The notes: generated from the letters alone by a model not told the origin. Shown: positions 8,466 through 17,914, counted from the first letter of the stretch. The stretch is DNA of 64,000 bases from Cellulosimicrobium cellulans (GCF_016907755.1 NZ_JAFBCN010000001.1:3162001-3226000); one strand, 5' to 3'. Translations and numbers: made by a program.

Positions 8466-9413
8466 TCAGCGGCGGGCGAGGTCCGCCGCGCCGACGATGC
8501 CGGCCTCGTTCCCGTGCTCGGCGAGCTCGATGCGCGCCTCGGGACGGTGTCCGCGCGCGGAGAGCTGGTCGGCGAACGCGCGGCGCACGGGCTGGAGCAG
8601 CAGGTCGCCGGCCGCGCCGACTCCGCCGCCGATGACGATGAGCTCCGGGTCGAGCAGGGCCGTCACCGAGGCCGCGCCCTCGCCGATCCAGCGGCCGAGG
8701 GTCGCGAGCAGCTCGACCGCGAGGTCGTCGCCCTCCTGCGCGGCCTGGGTGATCTGGGGACCGTTGAGCTTGTCCGGGTCGCCGCCGCAGATCTCCAGGA
8801 GGCGCGTCGCGCGGTCCGGCTGGGCGATGAGCGCGTTCTGGCCGTCGCGCACCAGGGCGCGGCCGGACGCGTACTGCTCCCAGCAGCCCTCGTGGCCGCA
8901 GCCGCAGTAGTGCCCGCCCGGGACGACGCGCATGTGCCCCACCTCCGCCGCGACGCCCCACTTGCCGCGCACGAGCTCGCGGTCGACCACGATCGCACCG
9001 CCCAGGCCCGTCCCGACCGTCAGCATGAGCATGTCCGTCGCGTCGCGGCCGACACCGAACTGGAACTCGGCCCAGCCCGCCGCGTTCGCGTCGTTCTCGA
9101 CGACGATCGAGACGTCGGTGTCCCCGATGAGCTCGCGCACGTTGCGCGCGAGCGGGTACTCGCGCCACGCGATGTTCGGCGCGAAGAGCACCGAGGTGCG
9201 GTCGGGGCTGACGAAGCCCGCCGCCGCGAGACCCATCGCGCCGACCTCGTGCTCGGCGGTCAGCTCGGCATACACGTCGGCGATGGCACGGTCGATGCTC
9301 GCGACGTCGTCAGGCTCGGTGTCGCGGCGCGTCTGGACGAGGATCTCGCCCTTCTCGTCGACGACCCCGGCCGCGATCTTCGTCCCGCCGATGTCCACAC
9401 CGATGGCGTGCAT
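8466..9413 (-). CDS. glkA: ROK-family glucokinase
   Basis: Phosphorylates glucose to glucose 6-phosphate. The 315-residue protein has the ROK phosphate-binding start VDIGGTK (residues 6-12), the catalytic ENDANAAG region near residue 105, the glucose-binding EVGHM, and the zinc motif CGCGHEGCWEQ typical of the family. No helix-turn-helix precedes it, so it is a kinase rather than a ROK repressor. ATG 9413 has a GAGG ribosome-binding site. Two 9-nt direct repeats lie just upstream and may control it. Confidence 0.9.
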   Translation of the reverse strand: MHAIGVDIGGTKIAAGVVDEKGEILVQTRRDTEPDDVASIDRAIADVYAELTAEHEVGAMGLAAAGFVSPDRTSVLFAPNIAWREYPLARNVRELIGDTDVSIVVENDANAAGWAEFQFGVGRDATDMLMLTVGTGLGGAIVVDRELVRGKWGVAAEVGHMRVVPGGHYCGCGHEGCWEQYASGRALVRDGQNALIAQPDRATRLLEICGGDPDKLNGPQITQAAQEGDDLAVELLATLGRWIGEGAASVTALLDPELIVIGGGVGAAGDLLLQPVRRAFADQLSARGHRPEARIELAEHGNEAGIVGAADLARR

Positions 9414-9434
9414 GTCCCGTCCTCACTCGCTCGG

Positions 9435-9454
9435 TAACCGCTGACTAACCGCTG
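9435..9454. repeat. Tandem 9-nt direct repeats upstream of the glucokinase gene
   Basis: TAACCGCTG occurs at 9435-9443 and 9446-9454, an 11-bp period, about 20 bp upstream of the glkA start. The one-turn spacing would place a regulator on one DNA face; no protein can be named. Confidence 0.45.
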
Positions 9455-9564
9455 GCTGGAAGCCTCACGCTGCGGGTGCTGCCCGCGCACGGGCGACGCA
9501 CGACGACGGCTCACGACCCCGCGCCCGGGTCGTCCCTGCCGGAACTCCGCGCCCGCGCGAAACG

Positions 9565-9572
9565 TTGCGCAA
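9565..9572. promoter_or_regulatory. Palindrome TTGCGCAA in the glkA/fadD15 divergent region
   Basis: An 8-bp CG-centred palindrome in an otherwise featureless stretch; LacI-family operators often have this kind of centre. Weak evidence only. Confidence 0.25.
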
Positions 9573-9634
9573 GCAGCGCACAGCACCTGAAGCCTACCGA
9601 CATCGACAGGTCCCGGGCACACACCGCCACTGGG

Positions 9635-9640
9635 TAGGGT
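9635..9640 (+). promoter_or_regulatory. Predicted -10 box of fadD15
   Basis: TAGGGT, giving a predicted leader of roughly 28 nt that contains a GGAG site before ATG 9675. It lies within a short inverted repeat (GGGTAGGGTTCTCCC). Confidence 0.4.
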
Positions 9641-9674
9641 TCTCCCACCGTCGACTACTGCCACTGGAGCCAGA

Positions 9675-11492
9675 ATGGACGAGATCAGCGCCCCACGGAT
9701 CGTCGAAGTCGATCCCTCGAAGAACCTCAACGACCTGCTCGCGAGCCGCGTCGCGGCCGACCCGGCGGCGCCGATGGTCGAGCGCCGCGTCGGCGCCGAC
9801 GGTGCGTGGCAGGCCCTCAGCGCCCGCGGGTTCGACGCCGAGGTCGTCGCCGTGGCGAAGGGGCTCGTGGCGCGCGGCATCCAGCCGGGCGACCACGTGG
9901 GCATCATGTCGCGCACGCGCTACGAGTGGACGCTCCTCGACTGGGCCACGTGGGCGGCCGGCGCCGTTCCGGTGCCGCTCTACGAGACGTCGAGCGCCGA
10001 GCAGGTGCAGTGGATCCTGTCGGACGCCGACGTCCGGCTGCTCGTCGTCGAGACCGAGGCGCACGCGGCGACCGTCGGCGAGGTGCGCGACCAGGTCCCC
10101 GCGCTCGGCGACGTCCTCGCCATCGACTCCGGCGCGATCGCGACCCTCACGGCCGACGGTGCCGCGGTGGAGGACGCCGAGATCGAGCGTCGGCGCGGCC
10201 TGGCGAACCTCGCCGACGTCGCCACGATCATCTACACGTCGGGCACGACCGGGCGCCCCAAGGGTGCGGAGCTCACGCACCAGAACTTCTACTCGCTCAC
10301 GGTCAACGCCGTGAAGGCGGTGCCCGAGGTGTTCGGCGAGCCGGGCGGTCGCACGCTGCTGTTCATGCCCCTTGCGCACGTGTTCGCGCGGTTCATCGGG
10401 GTCCTGGTCGTCGCCGGCGGGACGGTGCTGGGGCACACGCCCGACACGAAGACGCTGCTCGACGACCTCGGCACCTTCAAGCCGACGTACATCCTCTCGG
10501 TGCCGCGCGTGTTCGAGAAGGTCTACAACTCGTCCGAGCAGAAGGCCGCCGCGGGCGGCAAGCTGAAGATCTTCCACTGGGCCGCGGCCACGGCGATCGC
10601 CTACTCGCGCGCGCTCGACGAGCCGTCCGGCCCCGGCATCGGGCTGCGCCTCCAGCACAAGGTCGCCGACGCGCTCGTGTTCAAGAAGCTCCGCCACGCG
10701 CTCGGCGGCCGCGCCAAGTACGCGGTCTCCGGCGGCGCGCCGCTCGGCGAGCGGCTGGGGCACTTCTACCGCGGCATCGGCGTGCGCATCCTCGAGGGCT
10801 ACGGGCTCACCGAGTCGACGGCGCCGACGAGCGTCAACCGCCCCGCGACCACGAAGATCGGGACCGTCGGCGAGCAGCTCCCGGGCTGCGCGGCGCGCAT
10901 CGCCGAGGACGGCGAGATCCTGCTCCAGGGCGACCACATCTTCCGCGGCTACCACAACAACGAGCAGGCCACGGCGGACGCGTTCGTCGACGGCTGGTTC
11001 CGCACGGGCGACCTCGGCTCGCTCGACGAGGATGGGTTCCTGCGCATCACGGGCCGCAAGAAGGAGATCATCGTGACCGCGGGCGGCAAGAACGTCGCCC
11101 CCGCCGTCCTCGAGGACCGCATCCGCGCCCACGCTCTGGTCTCCCAGTGCGTCGTCGTCGGCGACCAGAAGCCGTTCATCGGCGCGCTCGTCACGCTCGA
11201 CCCCGAGGGGCTGCCGGGCTGGGCGAGCATGCACGGCAAGGAGCCGATGTCGATCGAGGACGCGGCCAAGGACCCCGACGTCCTCGCCGCCCTCGACGCC
11301 GCCGTGACGCGCGCCAACCAGGCCGTGTCGCGAGCGGAGTCCATCCGCAAGTTCACCGTGCTCACCACCGACTTCACGGTCGAGAACGGCTACCTCACGC
11401 CGTCGCTCAAGGTGAAGCGCAGCGAGGTGCTCAAGGACTTCGCGGCCGACGTCGAGGCGATCTACGTGGACGGGCCCGCCCCCGTCCGCTGA
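9675..11492 (+). CDS. fadD15: Long-chain fatty-acid-CoA ligase (FadD15-like)
   Basis: Activates fatty acids to acyl-CoA via an acyl-adenylate. The 605-residue protein has the P-loop YTSGTTGRPKG at about residue 187, the GYGLTES motif, the FRTGDLG motif, and GRKKEIIVTAGGKN with the conserved C-terminal lysines. Its length and helical insertion between these motifs match the eukaryote-like long-chain ACSL/FadD15 branch. ATG 9675 has GGAG upstream. The position matches Rv2187 in the syntenic block. Confidence 0.92.
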   Translation: MDEISAPRIVEVDPSKNLNDLLASRVAADPAAPMVERRVGADGAWQALSARGFDAEVVAVAKGLVARGIQPGDHVGIMSRTRYEWTLLDWATWAAGAVPVPLYETSSAEQVQWILSDADVRLLVVETEAHAATVGEVRDQVPALGDVLAIDSGAIATLTADGAAVEDAEIERRRGLANLADVATIIYTSGTTGRPKGAELTHQNFYSLTVNAVKAVPEVFGEPGGRTLLFMPLAHVFARFIGVLVVAGGTVLGHTPDTKTLLDDLGTFKPTYILSVPRVFEKVYNSSEQKAAAGGKLKIFHWAAATAIAYSRALDEPSGPGIGLRLQHKVADALVFKKLRHALGGRAKYAVSGGAPLGERLGHFYRGIGVRILEGYGLTESTAPTSVNRPATTKIGTVGEQLPGCAARIAEDGEILLQGDHIFRGYHNNEQATADAFVDGWFRTGDLGSLDEDGFLRITGRKKEIIVTAGGKNVAPAVLEDRIRAHALVSQCVVVGDQKPFIGALVTLDPEGLPGWASMHGKEPMSIEDAAKDPDVLAALDAAVTRANQAVSRAESIRKFTVLTTDFTVENGYLTPSLKVKRSEVLKDFAADVEAIYVDGPAPVR

Positions 11493-11514
11493 CGTCTGCG
11501 CACCGTCGTCCACC

Positions 11515-11559
11515 CCACGCACGGCCCGACTCGGCACCGCCGGGGCGGGCCGTGCGTGG
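11515..11559. terminator. Terminator between fadD15 and the NYN gene
   Basis: Perfect 14-bp arms (11515-11528 and 11546-11559) around a 17-nt loop, between convergent genes. Confidence 0.65.
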
Positions 11560-11567
11560 TGCGGGCG

Positions 11568-12971
11568 TCAGCGGCGCGCGAGCCGCGCGAGGAGCGCCTG
11601 CGCCGGGACGCACACGGCACCCATCGCCTGCACGTCGTCGGACACCGCACGGTCGCTCGTCACGACGACGACCGGCCGGCCGGCGGGCTCGGCGGCGACC
11701 AGGCGCCGGATGAGGTCGTCGGCGATCTCCCCCGACGAGAAGAGCACGCGCACCCCGCGCGGGGCGTGCACGGGGCGGACGGCGGTGTCGGCCCCGTCGA
11801 AGCACACCGTGACCTCGGTGCCTCCCGCCGCGACGCGCAGGAGCCCGCTGAGGAGCCGGTCGCGCTGCTCGGCGAGCGTGAGCTCGCCGAATCCGGTCTT
11901 GGTCACGTTGTAGCCGTCGACGACGAGATGGGTGCGCGGGACGGACAGGAGGTCGCCGAGCAGCGCGGGGTCGTCCGCCGCGCGCCCGCGCGACCCGGGC
12001 CGCGGTCGGGCGGCGGCGTCCGGCAGGGTCGCGGCGACGTCGTCGGCCGGGGTCGTCGTGGCGGGCCCCAGCGCGAGCTCGCGCCGCAGCCCGGCGGCGG
12101 CGTCGACCACCGTGTCGAGCAGGAGCCGCGCGCGTGCCGTGGCGACGTCCGCCGACGACGTGCGCGCCCGACGCGCCTCGTCCCGCTCCGCGCGCGCCCG
12201 GGCGAGCTCGACCCCCGCGGCGCGACGCTCCTCGCGCGCGTCGCGCAGCGCCCCGTCCGCCTCCGCACGCTCGGCCGCCGCCGCCTCGAGGGCCGCCCGG
12301 GCCTCGGCCCGCGCCCGGTCGGCGTCCGCCCGCAGCCGTCGCTCGGCGCGGCGCGCGCCCGCGAGCTCCGCCGTCGCGGCGTCCGCGCGCGCGACGGCGT
12401 CCCGCGCCTGCGCCCGCAGCTCCTCGACCTGCGCGGCCAGCCGGTCGCGGTCGCGGCGCAGCCGGGCGGCTTCTCCACGCTCCGAGCGTTCGGACCGTAG
12501 CGTCGTGTCCAGCGCGCGGGCGCGCTCCACGGCCGTCTCCCAGCCGTCCGGGCGCAGCAGGAAGGCGCCGGCGGCGCGCTCACGGACGAGCGCAGGAGCG
12601 GTCGTCCCCTCGTCGCCGGGTCCCGCCGCGGCGTCCTCCCGTGCTGCCGCGACGCGGTCGTCGGGCGGTTCCTGGCCGTCGGTGACCGGGACGTCCCGCG
12701 GCGCGACCGACGCGGTCTCGTGGTCGCGAGACCAGGCGGCGGCGACGGCGTGGCGGAACCCGGCGTCGTCGACCAGGGCACGCCACAGCGGCGCCGCACC
12801 GGCCGACGCGCGCCGGCGGGGCGCGAAGGCCTTGACCCGGTGCAGGGCGACGGGGACGAGGACCGGGTCGAGCGAGCCGAGCACGTCTGCCGCCGCCTCG
12901 ACGAGCAGCGCGCGCACTGCAGGCGGGACGCCGCCGGCGAGCCCCTCCTCGTCCGACCTCTCGGCCACCAT
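11568..12971 (-). CDS. NYN/PIN-like RNase-fold protein with long coiled coil
   Basis: A 467-residue protein in three parts: a helical N-terminal region, a long Ala/Arg/Glu coiled coil (roughly residues 150-300), and a C-terminal NYN domain of the YacP type beginning VDGYNVTK, with the acidic residues FDGAD, EIADD and TSDRAV expected of a PIN-like metal nuclease. It probably binds or cuts RNA. ATG 12971 has a perfect AGGAGG eight bases upstream; an alternative ATG at 13019 would add 16 residues. It lies head-to-head with the DEDDh nuclease gene. Confidence 0.75.
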   Translation of the reverse strand: MVAERSDEEGLAGGVPPAVRALLVEAAADVLGSLDPVLVPVALHRVKAFAPRRRASAGAAPLWRALVDDAGFRHAVAAAWSRDHETASVAPRDVPVTDGQEPPDDRVAAAREDAAAGPGDEGTTAPALVRERAAGAFLLRPDGWETAVERARALDTTLRSERSERGEAARLRRDRDRLAAQVEELRAQARDAVARADAATAELAGARRAERRLRADADRARAEARAALEAAAAERAEADGALRDAREERRAAGVELARARAERDEARRARTSSADVATARARLLLDTVVDAAAGLRRELALGPATTTPADDVAATLPDAAARPRPGSRGRAADDPALLGDLLSVPRTHLVVDGYNVTKTGFGELTLAEQRDRLLSGLLRVAAGGTEVTVCFDGADTAVRPVHAPRGVRVLFSSGEIADDLIRRLVAAEPAGRPVVVVTSDRAVSDDVQAMGAVCVPAQALLARLARR

Positions 12972-13124
12972 CCCCTGCGCCTCCTGCGTGTCTGCCGTCG
13001 GGAAAACGCCACCGGACATTTCGTCCCTGATCGTCCCGATTCCCCGTGGCACCACCCTATGCCGTGCCCGTGCCGCACCGAGGACGTCGTCGCGTCCCGC
13101 CCCGGCCGTGTCGGTGGCCGTCGC

Positions 13125-13130
13125 TAACCT
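13125..13130 (+). promoter_or_regulatory. Predicted -10 box of the DEDDh/GIY-YIG nuclease gene (leaderless)
   Basis: TAACCT with 7 nt to ATG 13138. Confidence 0.5.
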
Positions 13131-13137
13131 CGCCGCC

Positions 13138-14982
13138 ATGTCGTCCGGCCCCCTCCTCGCCTCCTCGCGCGAGGGGTCCGCGCCACGCGGCGTGCCCGTC
13201 CAGCCCACGCTCGACGACCTCGGGACACCGCTGCGCGACGTGACGTTCGTCGTCGTCGACCTGGAGACCACGGGCGGGTCGCCCGCGGGGGCGGGGATCA
13301 CGGAGATCGGCGCCGTGAAGGTGCGCGGCGGCGAGGTGCTCGGGGAGTTCCAGACGCTCGTGGACCCCGGAGTCCCGGTCCCGGCCTTCGTGGCCCGGCT
13401 GACGGGGATCACCTCGTCCATGGTCGCGACCGCCCCGCGCATCGAGGCCGTGCTGCCGAGCTTCCTGGAGTTCGCGCGCGGCGCCGTGCTCGTCGCGCAC
13501 CACGCACCGTTCGACATCTCGTTCCTCAAGGCGGCGTGCCGGGCCGCGGGCTACGAGTGGCCCGGGAACCAGGTGCTCGACACCGTCCCGCTCGCACGCC
13601 GCGTCGTCACCCGGGACGAGGCACCGAACCACAAGCTCGCGACCCTCGCCGCCCTGTTCCGCGCCACGGTGACGCCGGACCACCGGGCTCTCGCCGACGC
13701 GCGGGCCACGGTGGACGTGCTGCACGCGCTCCTCGCGCGGCTCGGGCCGCTGGGCGTCACCCACCTCGAGGACCTCGCGGGCGCGACCGACCCGGTCCCG
13801 CAGGACGTGCGGCGCAAGCGCCACCTCGCGGACGACCTCCCGGACGCTCCGGGCGTCTACCTCTTCCGCGGGCCCGGCGAGGAGGTGCTCTACGTCGGCA
13901 CGTCGACGTCGATCCGGCGCCGTGTCCGGTCCTACTTCACCCGCTCGGAGAAGCGCAGCCGCATCACGGAGATGGTGCGCATCGCGCACGCCGTCACCCC
14001 GGTCGTGTGCGCGACGCCGCTCGAGGCGCAGGTGCGCGAGCTGCGCCTCATCGCGGAGCACGCGCCGCGCTACAACCGGCGGTCGCGCCACCCTGAGCGC
14101 ATGACCTGGGTCCGGCTCACGGACGAGACGTACCCGCGCCTGTCCGTCGTGCGGGACGTCCGCGCCCCGGCGGCCCACATCGGGCCGTTCGCGTCCAGGC
14201 ACCAGGCCCAGGCTGCGGTCGACGCCCTCCACGACGCGTTCCCGCTGCGCCAGTGCACGCGTCGGCTCCCCGTCGTCGCCTCACCGGGGGCCACGGCGTG
14301 CGTCCTCGCCGAGATGGGGCGGTGCTCGGCGCCGTGCACGACCGTCGAGCACGACGCCGGCTACGCGGCCGTCGCCGTCGGCGTGCGGGAGGCGTTCGAG
14401 GGCGACCCGTCCCACGTCGTCGCGGAGCTCGGGCGACGGATCGTCGCGCTCTCGCGCGACGAGCGGTTCGAGCAGGCGGGCGAGCTCACGCACCGGCTGC
14501 GGGCCTTCCTCACGGGCGCCGCGCGGGCCCAGCGGCTCGCCCCGCTCGCGGCGTGCGCCGAGCTCGTCGCGGCCCGCGCGACGGACGCGGGCGGGTGGGA
14601 GATCGTCGTGGTGCGGCACGCGCGCCTGGCCGCGACCGGGGTGAGCGAGCCCGGCGTGGACCCGTGGCCGCTCGTCGACGCCCTCGTCGCGACGGCGGAG
14701 ACCGTGGCGCCGCCCGTGCCGCCCGCCCCGGCGAGCCACCCGCACGAGGCCGAGATCCTGCTGTCCTGGCTCCAGGAGCCGGGCGTGCGGATCGTCGACG
14801 TCACCGGCCCGTGGGCGTGCCCGGTCCGCTCCGCGGGGTCGCACGTGGACCTCGCCGCCACGGCTCGCGACGTCGCCCGCCACGCCGACCCCGACGACCG
14901 GCCCGAGCTGGCGCACGCGGCGCCCGGCGTGACCGTAGAGTGGTCGCCAGTCGACGACCCGACCCCGGAGGAACCATGCTGA
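13138..14982 (+). CDS. DEDDh 3'-5' exonuclease fused to GIY-YIG (UvrC-like) region
   Basis: A 614-residue two-nuclease protein, the same architecture as mycobacterial Rv2191. Residues ~35-200 form a DEDDh exonuclease like DnaQ (DLETTGG, HHAPFDIS, HRALADARAT). Residues ~235-320 form a GIY-YIG domain like the UvrC N-terminus (PGVYLFRG, LYVGTS). The rest has a Cys cluster (CVLAEMGRCSAPC) and UVR-like helices but no UvrC endonuclease V-like domain. A role in DNA repair is likely, the substrate unknown. Its stop overlaps the next start (ATGCTGA), suggesting translational coupling. Confidence 0.87.
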   Translation: MSSGPLLASSREGSAPRGVPVQPTLDDLGTPLRDVTFVVVDLETTGGSPAGAGITEIGAVKVRGGEVLGEFQTLVDPGVPVPAFVARLTGITSSMVATAPRIEAVLPSFLEFARGAVLVAHHAPFDISFLKAACRAAGYEWPGNQVLDTVPLARRVVTRDEAPNHKLATLAALFRATVTPDHRALADARATVDVLHALLARLGPLGVTHLEDLAGATDPVPQDVRRKRHLADDLPDAPGVYLFRGPGEEVLYVGTSTSIRRRVRSYFTRSEKRSRITEMVRIAHAVTPVVCATPLEAQVRELRLIAEHAPRYNRRSRHPERMTWVRLTDETYPRLSVVRDVRAPAAHIGPFASRHQAQAAVDALHDAFPLRQCTRRLPVVASPGATACVLAEMGRCSAPCTTVEHDAGYAAVAVGVREAFEGDPSHVVAELGRRIVALSRDERFEQAGELTHRLRAFLTGAARAQRLAPLAACAELVAARATDAGGWEIVVVRHARLAATGVSEPGVDPWPLVDALVATAETVAPPVPPAPASHPHEAEILLSWLQEPGVRIVDVTGPWACPVRSAGSHVDLAATARDVARHADPDDRPELAHAAPGVTVEWSPVDDPTPEEPC

Positions 14983-15257
14983 CCGCCATCGTCCTGATCG
15001 ACACCGAGCCCGACCGCATCCCCGAGGTCGCGTCCGAGGTCGCGGACCTCCGCGGCGTCAGCGAGGTCTACTCGGTCACGGGCAAGGCGGACCTGGTCGC
15101 GATGGTGCGCGTCCAGGAGCACGACCAGCTCGCCGACGTCATTGCGGACCGCATCAGCAAGGTCCCCGGGGTCGTGCGGACGGAGACGTTCATCGCGTTC
15201 CGCGCCTACTCGAACGTCGACCTCGAGCAGGCGTTCGCGCTCGGCCTCGACGACTGA
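14976..15257 (+). CDS. Stand-alone Lrp/AsnC-type ligand-binding (RAM) domain protein
   Basis: A 93-residue protein with only the alpha/beta sandwich that binds amino acids in Lrp/AsnC regulators; no DNA-binding part is present. The fold pattern is clear in 'VRVQEHDQLADVIADRISKV' and 'VVRTETFIAF'. Such single-domain proteins form oligomers and may sense amino acids or modulate other regulators. ATG 14976 has GGAGG upstream and overlaps the nuclease stop by 7 nt. trpD follows convergently, which makes an amino-acid link plausible but unproven. Confidence 0.85.
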   Translation: MLTAIVLIDTEPDRIPEVASEVADLRGVSEVYSVTGKADLVAMVRVQEHDQLADVIADRISKVPGVVRTETFIAFRAYSNVDLEQAFALGLDD

Positions 15258-15265
15258 CGGGCCGC

Positions 15266-15279
15266 CCGGCACGTGCCGG
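15266..15279. terminator. 14-bp GC palindrome between convergent genes
   Basis: CCGGCACGTGCCGG between the RAM gene and trpD; a possible weak terminator. Confidence 0.3.
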
Positions 15280-15303
15280 CCGGCTCGTCCCCGTGAGAGC
15301 GGG

Positions 15304-16401
15304 TCAGTCCCGTGCGGCGGCCTCGGCCCAACGCGCGAGGACGTCGCGGGCCGCGCCGGTGTCCACGCTGCGCGCCGCGATCTCGTAGGCGGCGCGGAGC
15401 CGCTCGGCGAGCGTCCCCGCGGCGGTCCCGGGCAGCGTGCCGTCCGCGACGAGCCCGGCGGCCGCGTTGAGCAGCACCGTCTCGCGCACGGGACCGGTCT
15501 CGCCCGCCAGGAAGCGTCGCGCCACGTCGGCGTTGTGCGCCGCCTCGCCGCCCCGCAGGTCGGCGATCGTCACCGGCGCGAGCCCCAGGTCCGCGACCGG
15601 GTCGAGCCGGTGCTCGGCGACGACGCCGTCGCGCACCTCCCACACCGTCGCCCCGCCCGTCGCCGCGAGCTCGTCGAGCCCGTCGTCGCCGCGGAACACG
15701 AGCGCCGAGGTCCCGCGCCCCGCGAGCACCCCGGCGATGAGCGGCGCCATGCGCGCGTCCGCGACGCCGATCGCCGCCGCACGCGGCTGTGCGGGGTTCG
15801 TCAGCGGGCCGAGGACGTTGAACGCCGTCGGGATGCCGAGCTCCTTGCGCGCGACGCCCGCGTGGCGCATGGACGGGTGGAAGACCATGGCGAAGCAGAA
15901 GGTGATCCCCGCCTCCTGCACGATGCGCGCCACGCGCTCGGGCCCGTGGTCGAGCCGGATGCCCAGCTCCTCGAGCACGTCCGCCGCGCCCGACGACGAC
16001 GTCGCGGCCCGGTTGCCGTGCTTGACGACCCGCACGCCCGCGCCTGCGATGACGAGCGAGGCCATGGTCGAGATGTTGACCGTGTGGGCGCGGTCGCCGC
16101 CCGTGCCGACGATGTCGACCGCCGGCCCGTCCACGGCGAACCGGCTCGCGTGGGCCAGCATCGCGTCGGCGAGGCCCGTCAGCTCGGCGACGGTCTCGCC
16201 CTTCGCGCGCAGCGCCACGAGGAAGCTCGCGAGCCGCACCGGCGACACCTCGCCCGACATCACCTGGTCCATCGCCCACGCGGTGGAGTCGGCGTCGAGG
16301 TCGTGCCCCGCGACGAGCTCGGTCAGCAGGCCGGGCCACGTGAGTCCCGTGCCCGTCGAGTCGCTCGTGGTCGAGGCGGCGGGGTGCGGGGTGGCGGTCA
16401 C
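15304..16401 (-). CDS. trpD: Anthranilate phosphoribosyltransferase
   Basis: Transfers phosphoribose from PRPP to anthranilate in tryptophan synthesis. The 365-residue protein has the family motifs GTGGD and NISTMAS for PRPP binding, [20 protein letters not shown], and PLTNPA. GTG 16401 follows an AAGG-type site. The other trp genes are not nearby, as is also the case for mycobacterial trpD. It lies 33 nt after a receiver-domain gene and could be co-transcribed with it. Confidence 0.93.
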   Translation of the reverse strand: MTATPHPAASTTSDSTGTGLTWPGLLTELVAGHDLDADSTAWAMDQVMSGEVSPVRLASFLVALRAKGETVAELTGLADAMLAHASRFAVDGPAVDIVGTGGDRAHTVNISTMASLVIAGAGVRVVKHGNRAATSSSGAADVLEELGIRLDHGPERVARIVQEAGITFCFAMVFHPSMRHAGVARKELGIPTAFNVLGPLTNPAQPRAAAIGVADARMAPLIAGVLAGRGTSALVFRGDDGLDELAATGGATVWEVRDGVVAEHRLDPVADLGLAPVTIADLRGGEAAHNADVARRFLAGETGPVRETVLLNAAAGLVADGTLPGTAAGTLAERLRAAYEIAARSVDTGAARDVLARWAEAAARD

Positions 16402-16434
16402 GGGTGGCCCTTCGGCTGGTCGGTCTCCTGTCGG

Positions 16435-16881
16435 CTACCGCGTGCCGGCGGCACGCAGCAGGTCGGCGACGGCACGCTGGAGCGCGACCGCGTCGAACGG
16501 CCGGGGCACCGCGTCGTCGGCGAGCGACCACGATGCTAGCCAACCGTCCTGCGGCCTGCCGGTGAGGACCAGGACGGGCGGGCAGCGGTAGACCTCGTTC
16601 TTGAGCTGGCGGCACAGACCCATGCCGCCGGCCTTGTCGGCCTCGCCGTCGAGGACGAGCAGGTCCCAGCCACCTGCGTCCGCGGAGGTCACGACGGCCG
16701 CCGGGGTCGCGACCTCGAGCCACTCGATGTCCGGCTGACCCGCACCCAGCCGCCGCCCGACGGCGAGGCGCACCTGCTCGCGCACCGACACGTCGTCGCT
16801 GTAGAGGAGGATGCGCGGCGCGCGCGGGGTCACGGTCGTGTCCCCGTGCGTCGTCGTCACGGTCGTCGTCATCGTCGTCAC
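16435..16881 (-). CDS. Stand-alone response-regulator receiver-like protein
   Basis: About 148 residues forming one receiver-like domain: an acidic pair in LLYSDD, a candidate phosphoacceptor Asp78 (LLVLDGE), Thr in LVLTG, and the final VPRPFD. The invariant receiver lysine before Pro is Arg here, so phospho-signalling may be altered. No output domain. GTG 16881 has GAAGG five bases upstream; ATG 16872 is an alternative. It sits between trpD and the divergent ctaE operon. The partner kinase is not in the window. Confidence 0.75.
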   Translation of the reverse strand: MTTMTTTVTTTHGDTTVTPRAPRILLYSDDVSVREQVRLAVGRRLGAGQPDIEWLEVATPAAVVTSADAGGWDLLVLDGEADKAGGMGLCRQLKNEVYRCPPVLVLTGRPQDGWLASWSLADDAVPRPFDAVALQRAVADLLRAAGTR

Positions 16882-17185
16882 CGTCGCCTTCGTGGTTCCC
16901 TCGGGTGGTCCGGGAGGGCGCACCCCAGCGCCTGAGGTGCGCGCGTCCCGACTGGCATCTTGGCACGTCGGAGCCGATCGCAGCACCCCCTCGCGCGGTC
17001 CCGGCGCCGACCGGCCACGGACCCGGGACCAAGGGCCCTGGCCGGGTTCGTGAGCGCGCCAGTTTCATGGCACTTAGCAGCGATCCGTCACCAAGTGCAG
17101 GTCTCCGTGGGAAGATCTGGAGACATTGTGAGATTCACCGCCTCCGGGCGGCCGTCTGCGTGCCGCGAAGGGGCCGTTCGTCGGC
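16882..17185. other. Gene-free divergent region upstream of the ctaE-qcr operon
   Basis: About 300 bp with no convincing reading frame. It holds two inverted repeats: GCACTT...AAGTGC near 17068-17098, and GTCTCC (17101-17106) with GGAGAC (17119-17124), followed by a GTGA-GAT-TCAC palindrome. These could be regulator sites or leader hairpins for the respiratory operon; nothing more can be said. Confidence 0.4.
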
Positions 17186-17191
17186 CATAAT
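17186..17191 (+). promoter_or_regulatory. Predicted -10 box of ctaE
   Basis: CATAAT, close to the TATAAT consensus, lies 7 nt before GTG 17199 and decides that start over the ATG at 17190, which would lie within the box. Confidence 0.45.
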
Positions 17192-17198
17192 GGCTCCT

Positions 17199-17840
17199 GT
17201 GTCGACCGCAACGGCTGCCCCCCACGCCCATCAGCACGTGAGCGTCAACCGACCGAACCCCGTCTCGGTCGGGACGATCGTGTGGCTGGCCAGCGAACTC
17301 ATGTTCTTCGCCGGCCTCTTCGCTATGTACTTCACGGTCCGCGCCGTGATGCCCGCCGACGAGTGGGCCCTGCAGGCGGACAAGCTCAACCTGACCTTCG
17401 CGGCGATCAACACGACCGTCCTGGTGCTGTCGTCGGTGACGTGCCAGATGGGCGTGTGGGCCGCCGAGCGCTTCCAGCCCGTGCGCACCGGCTCGATCTT
17501 CCAGGTGAACCGCTGGGGGATGAACGAGTGGATGACGCTCACGTTCCTCATGGGCGCGTTCTTCATCGGCGGTCAGATCTTCGAGTACGCCGAGCTCGTC
17601 GAGCACGGCGTCTCGATCTCCTCGACGCCCTACGGCTCCGTCTTCTACATCACGACCGGCTTCCACGGACTCCACGTCGTCGGCGGCCTGATCGCGTTCC
17701 TGTTCCTTCTCGGCCGCTCGTTCTCGGCCAAGAACTTCGGGCACCACGAGGCCACGACGGCCATCGTGACGTCCTACTACTGGCACTTCGTCGACGTCGT
17801 GTGGATCGCGCTGTTCTTCGTGATCTACATCTTGCGCTGA
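17199..17840 (+). CDS. ctaE: Cytochrome c oxidase (aa3) subunit III
   Basis: A 213-residue subunit of the terminal oxidase, with five predicted membrane helices including [20 protein letters not shown] and the last helix ending [11 protein letters not shown]. The compact form without the first two helices of mitochondrial COX3 is usual in actinobacteria. First gene of ctaE-qcrC-qcrA-qcrB, the operon that ties complex III and IV together. GTG 17199 is chosen from the promoter position; ATG 17190 would add three residues. Confidence 0.93.
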   Translation: MSTATAAPHAHQHVSVNRPNPVSVGTIVWLASELMFFAGLFAMYFTVRAVMPADEWALQADKLNLTFAAINTTVLVLSSVTCQMGVWAAERFQPVRTGSIFQVNRWGMNEWMTLTFLMGAFFIGGQIFEYAELVEHGVSISSTPYGSVFYITTGFHGLHVVGGLIAFLFLLGRSFSAKNFGHHEATTAIVTSYYWHFVDVVWIALFFVIYILR

Positions 17841-17914
17841 CGACACGCCCGGGGTCCGCCCCGGCCCGCCCACCCGCCCCCCTGCTCCCCCACCTGCGAG
17901 ACGAGGATCATTTC

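Noticed and set aside
9421-9674. A CRISPR array or tRNA in the glkA/fadD15 gap
   Set aside because: Only two 9-nt repeats occur, without spacers; no cloverleaf could be drawn here or elsewhere in the window.
16811-17053. Possible small gene between the receiver gene and ctaE
   Set aside because: Starts antisense within the receiver gene, has no ribosome site and ends in low-complexity Arg/Pro sequence.
17195-17210. A T-box or tryptophan leader upstream of trpD or ctaE
   Set aside because: No T-box motif, no Trp codon run and no antiterminator structure could be seen.
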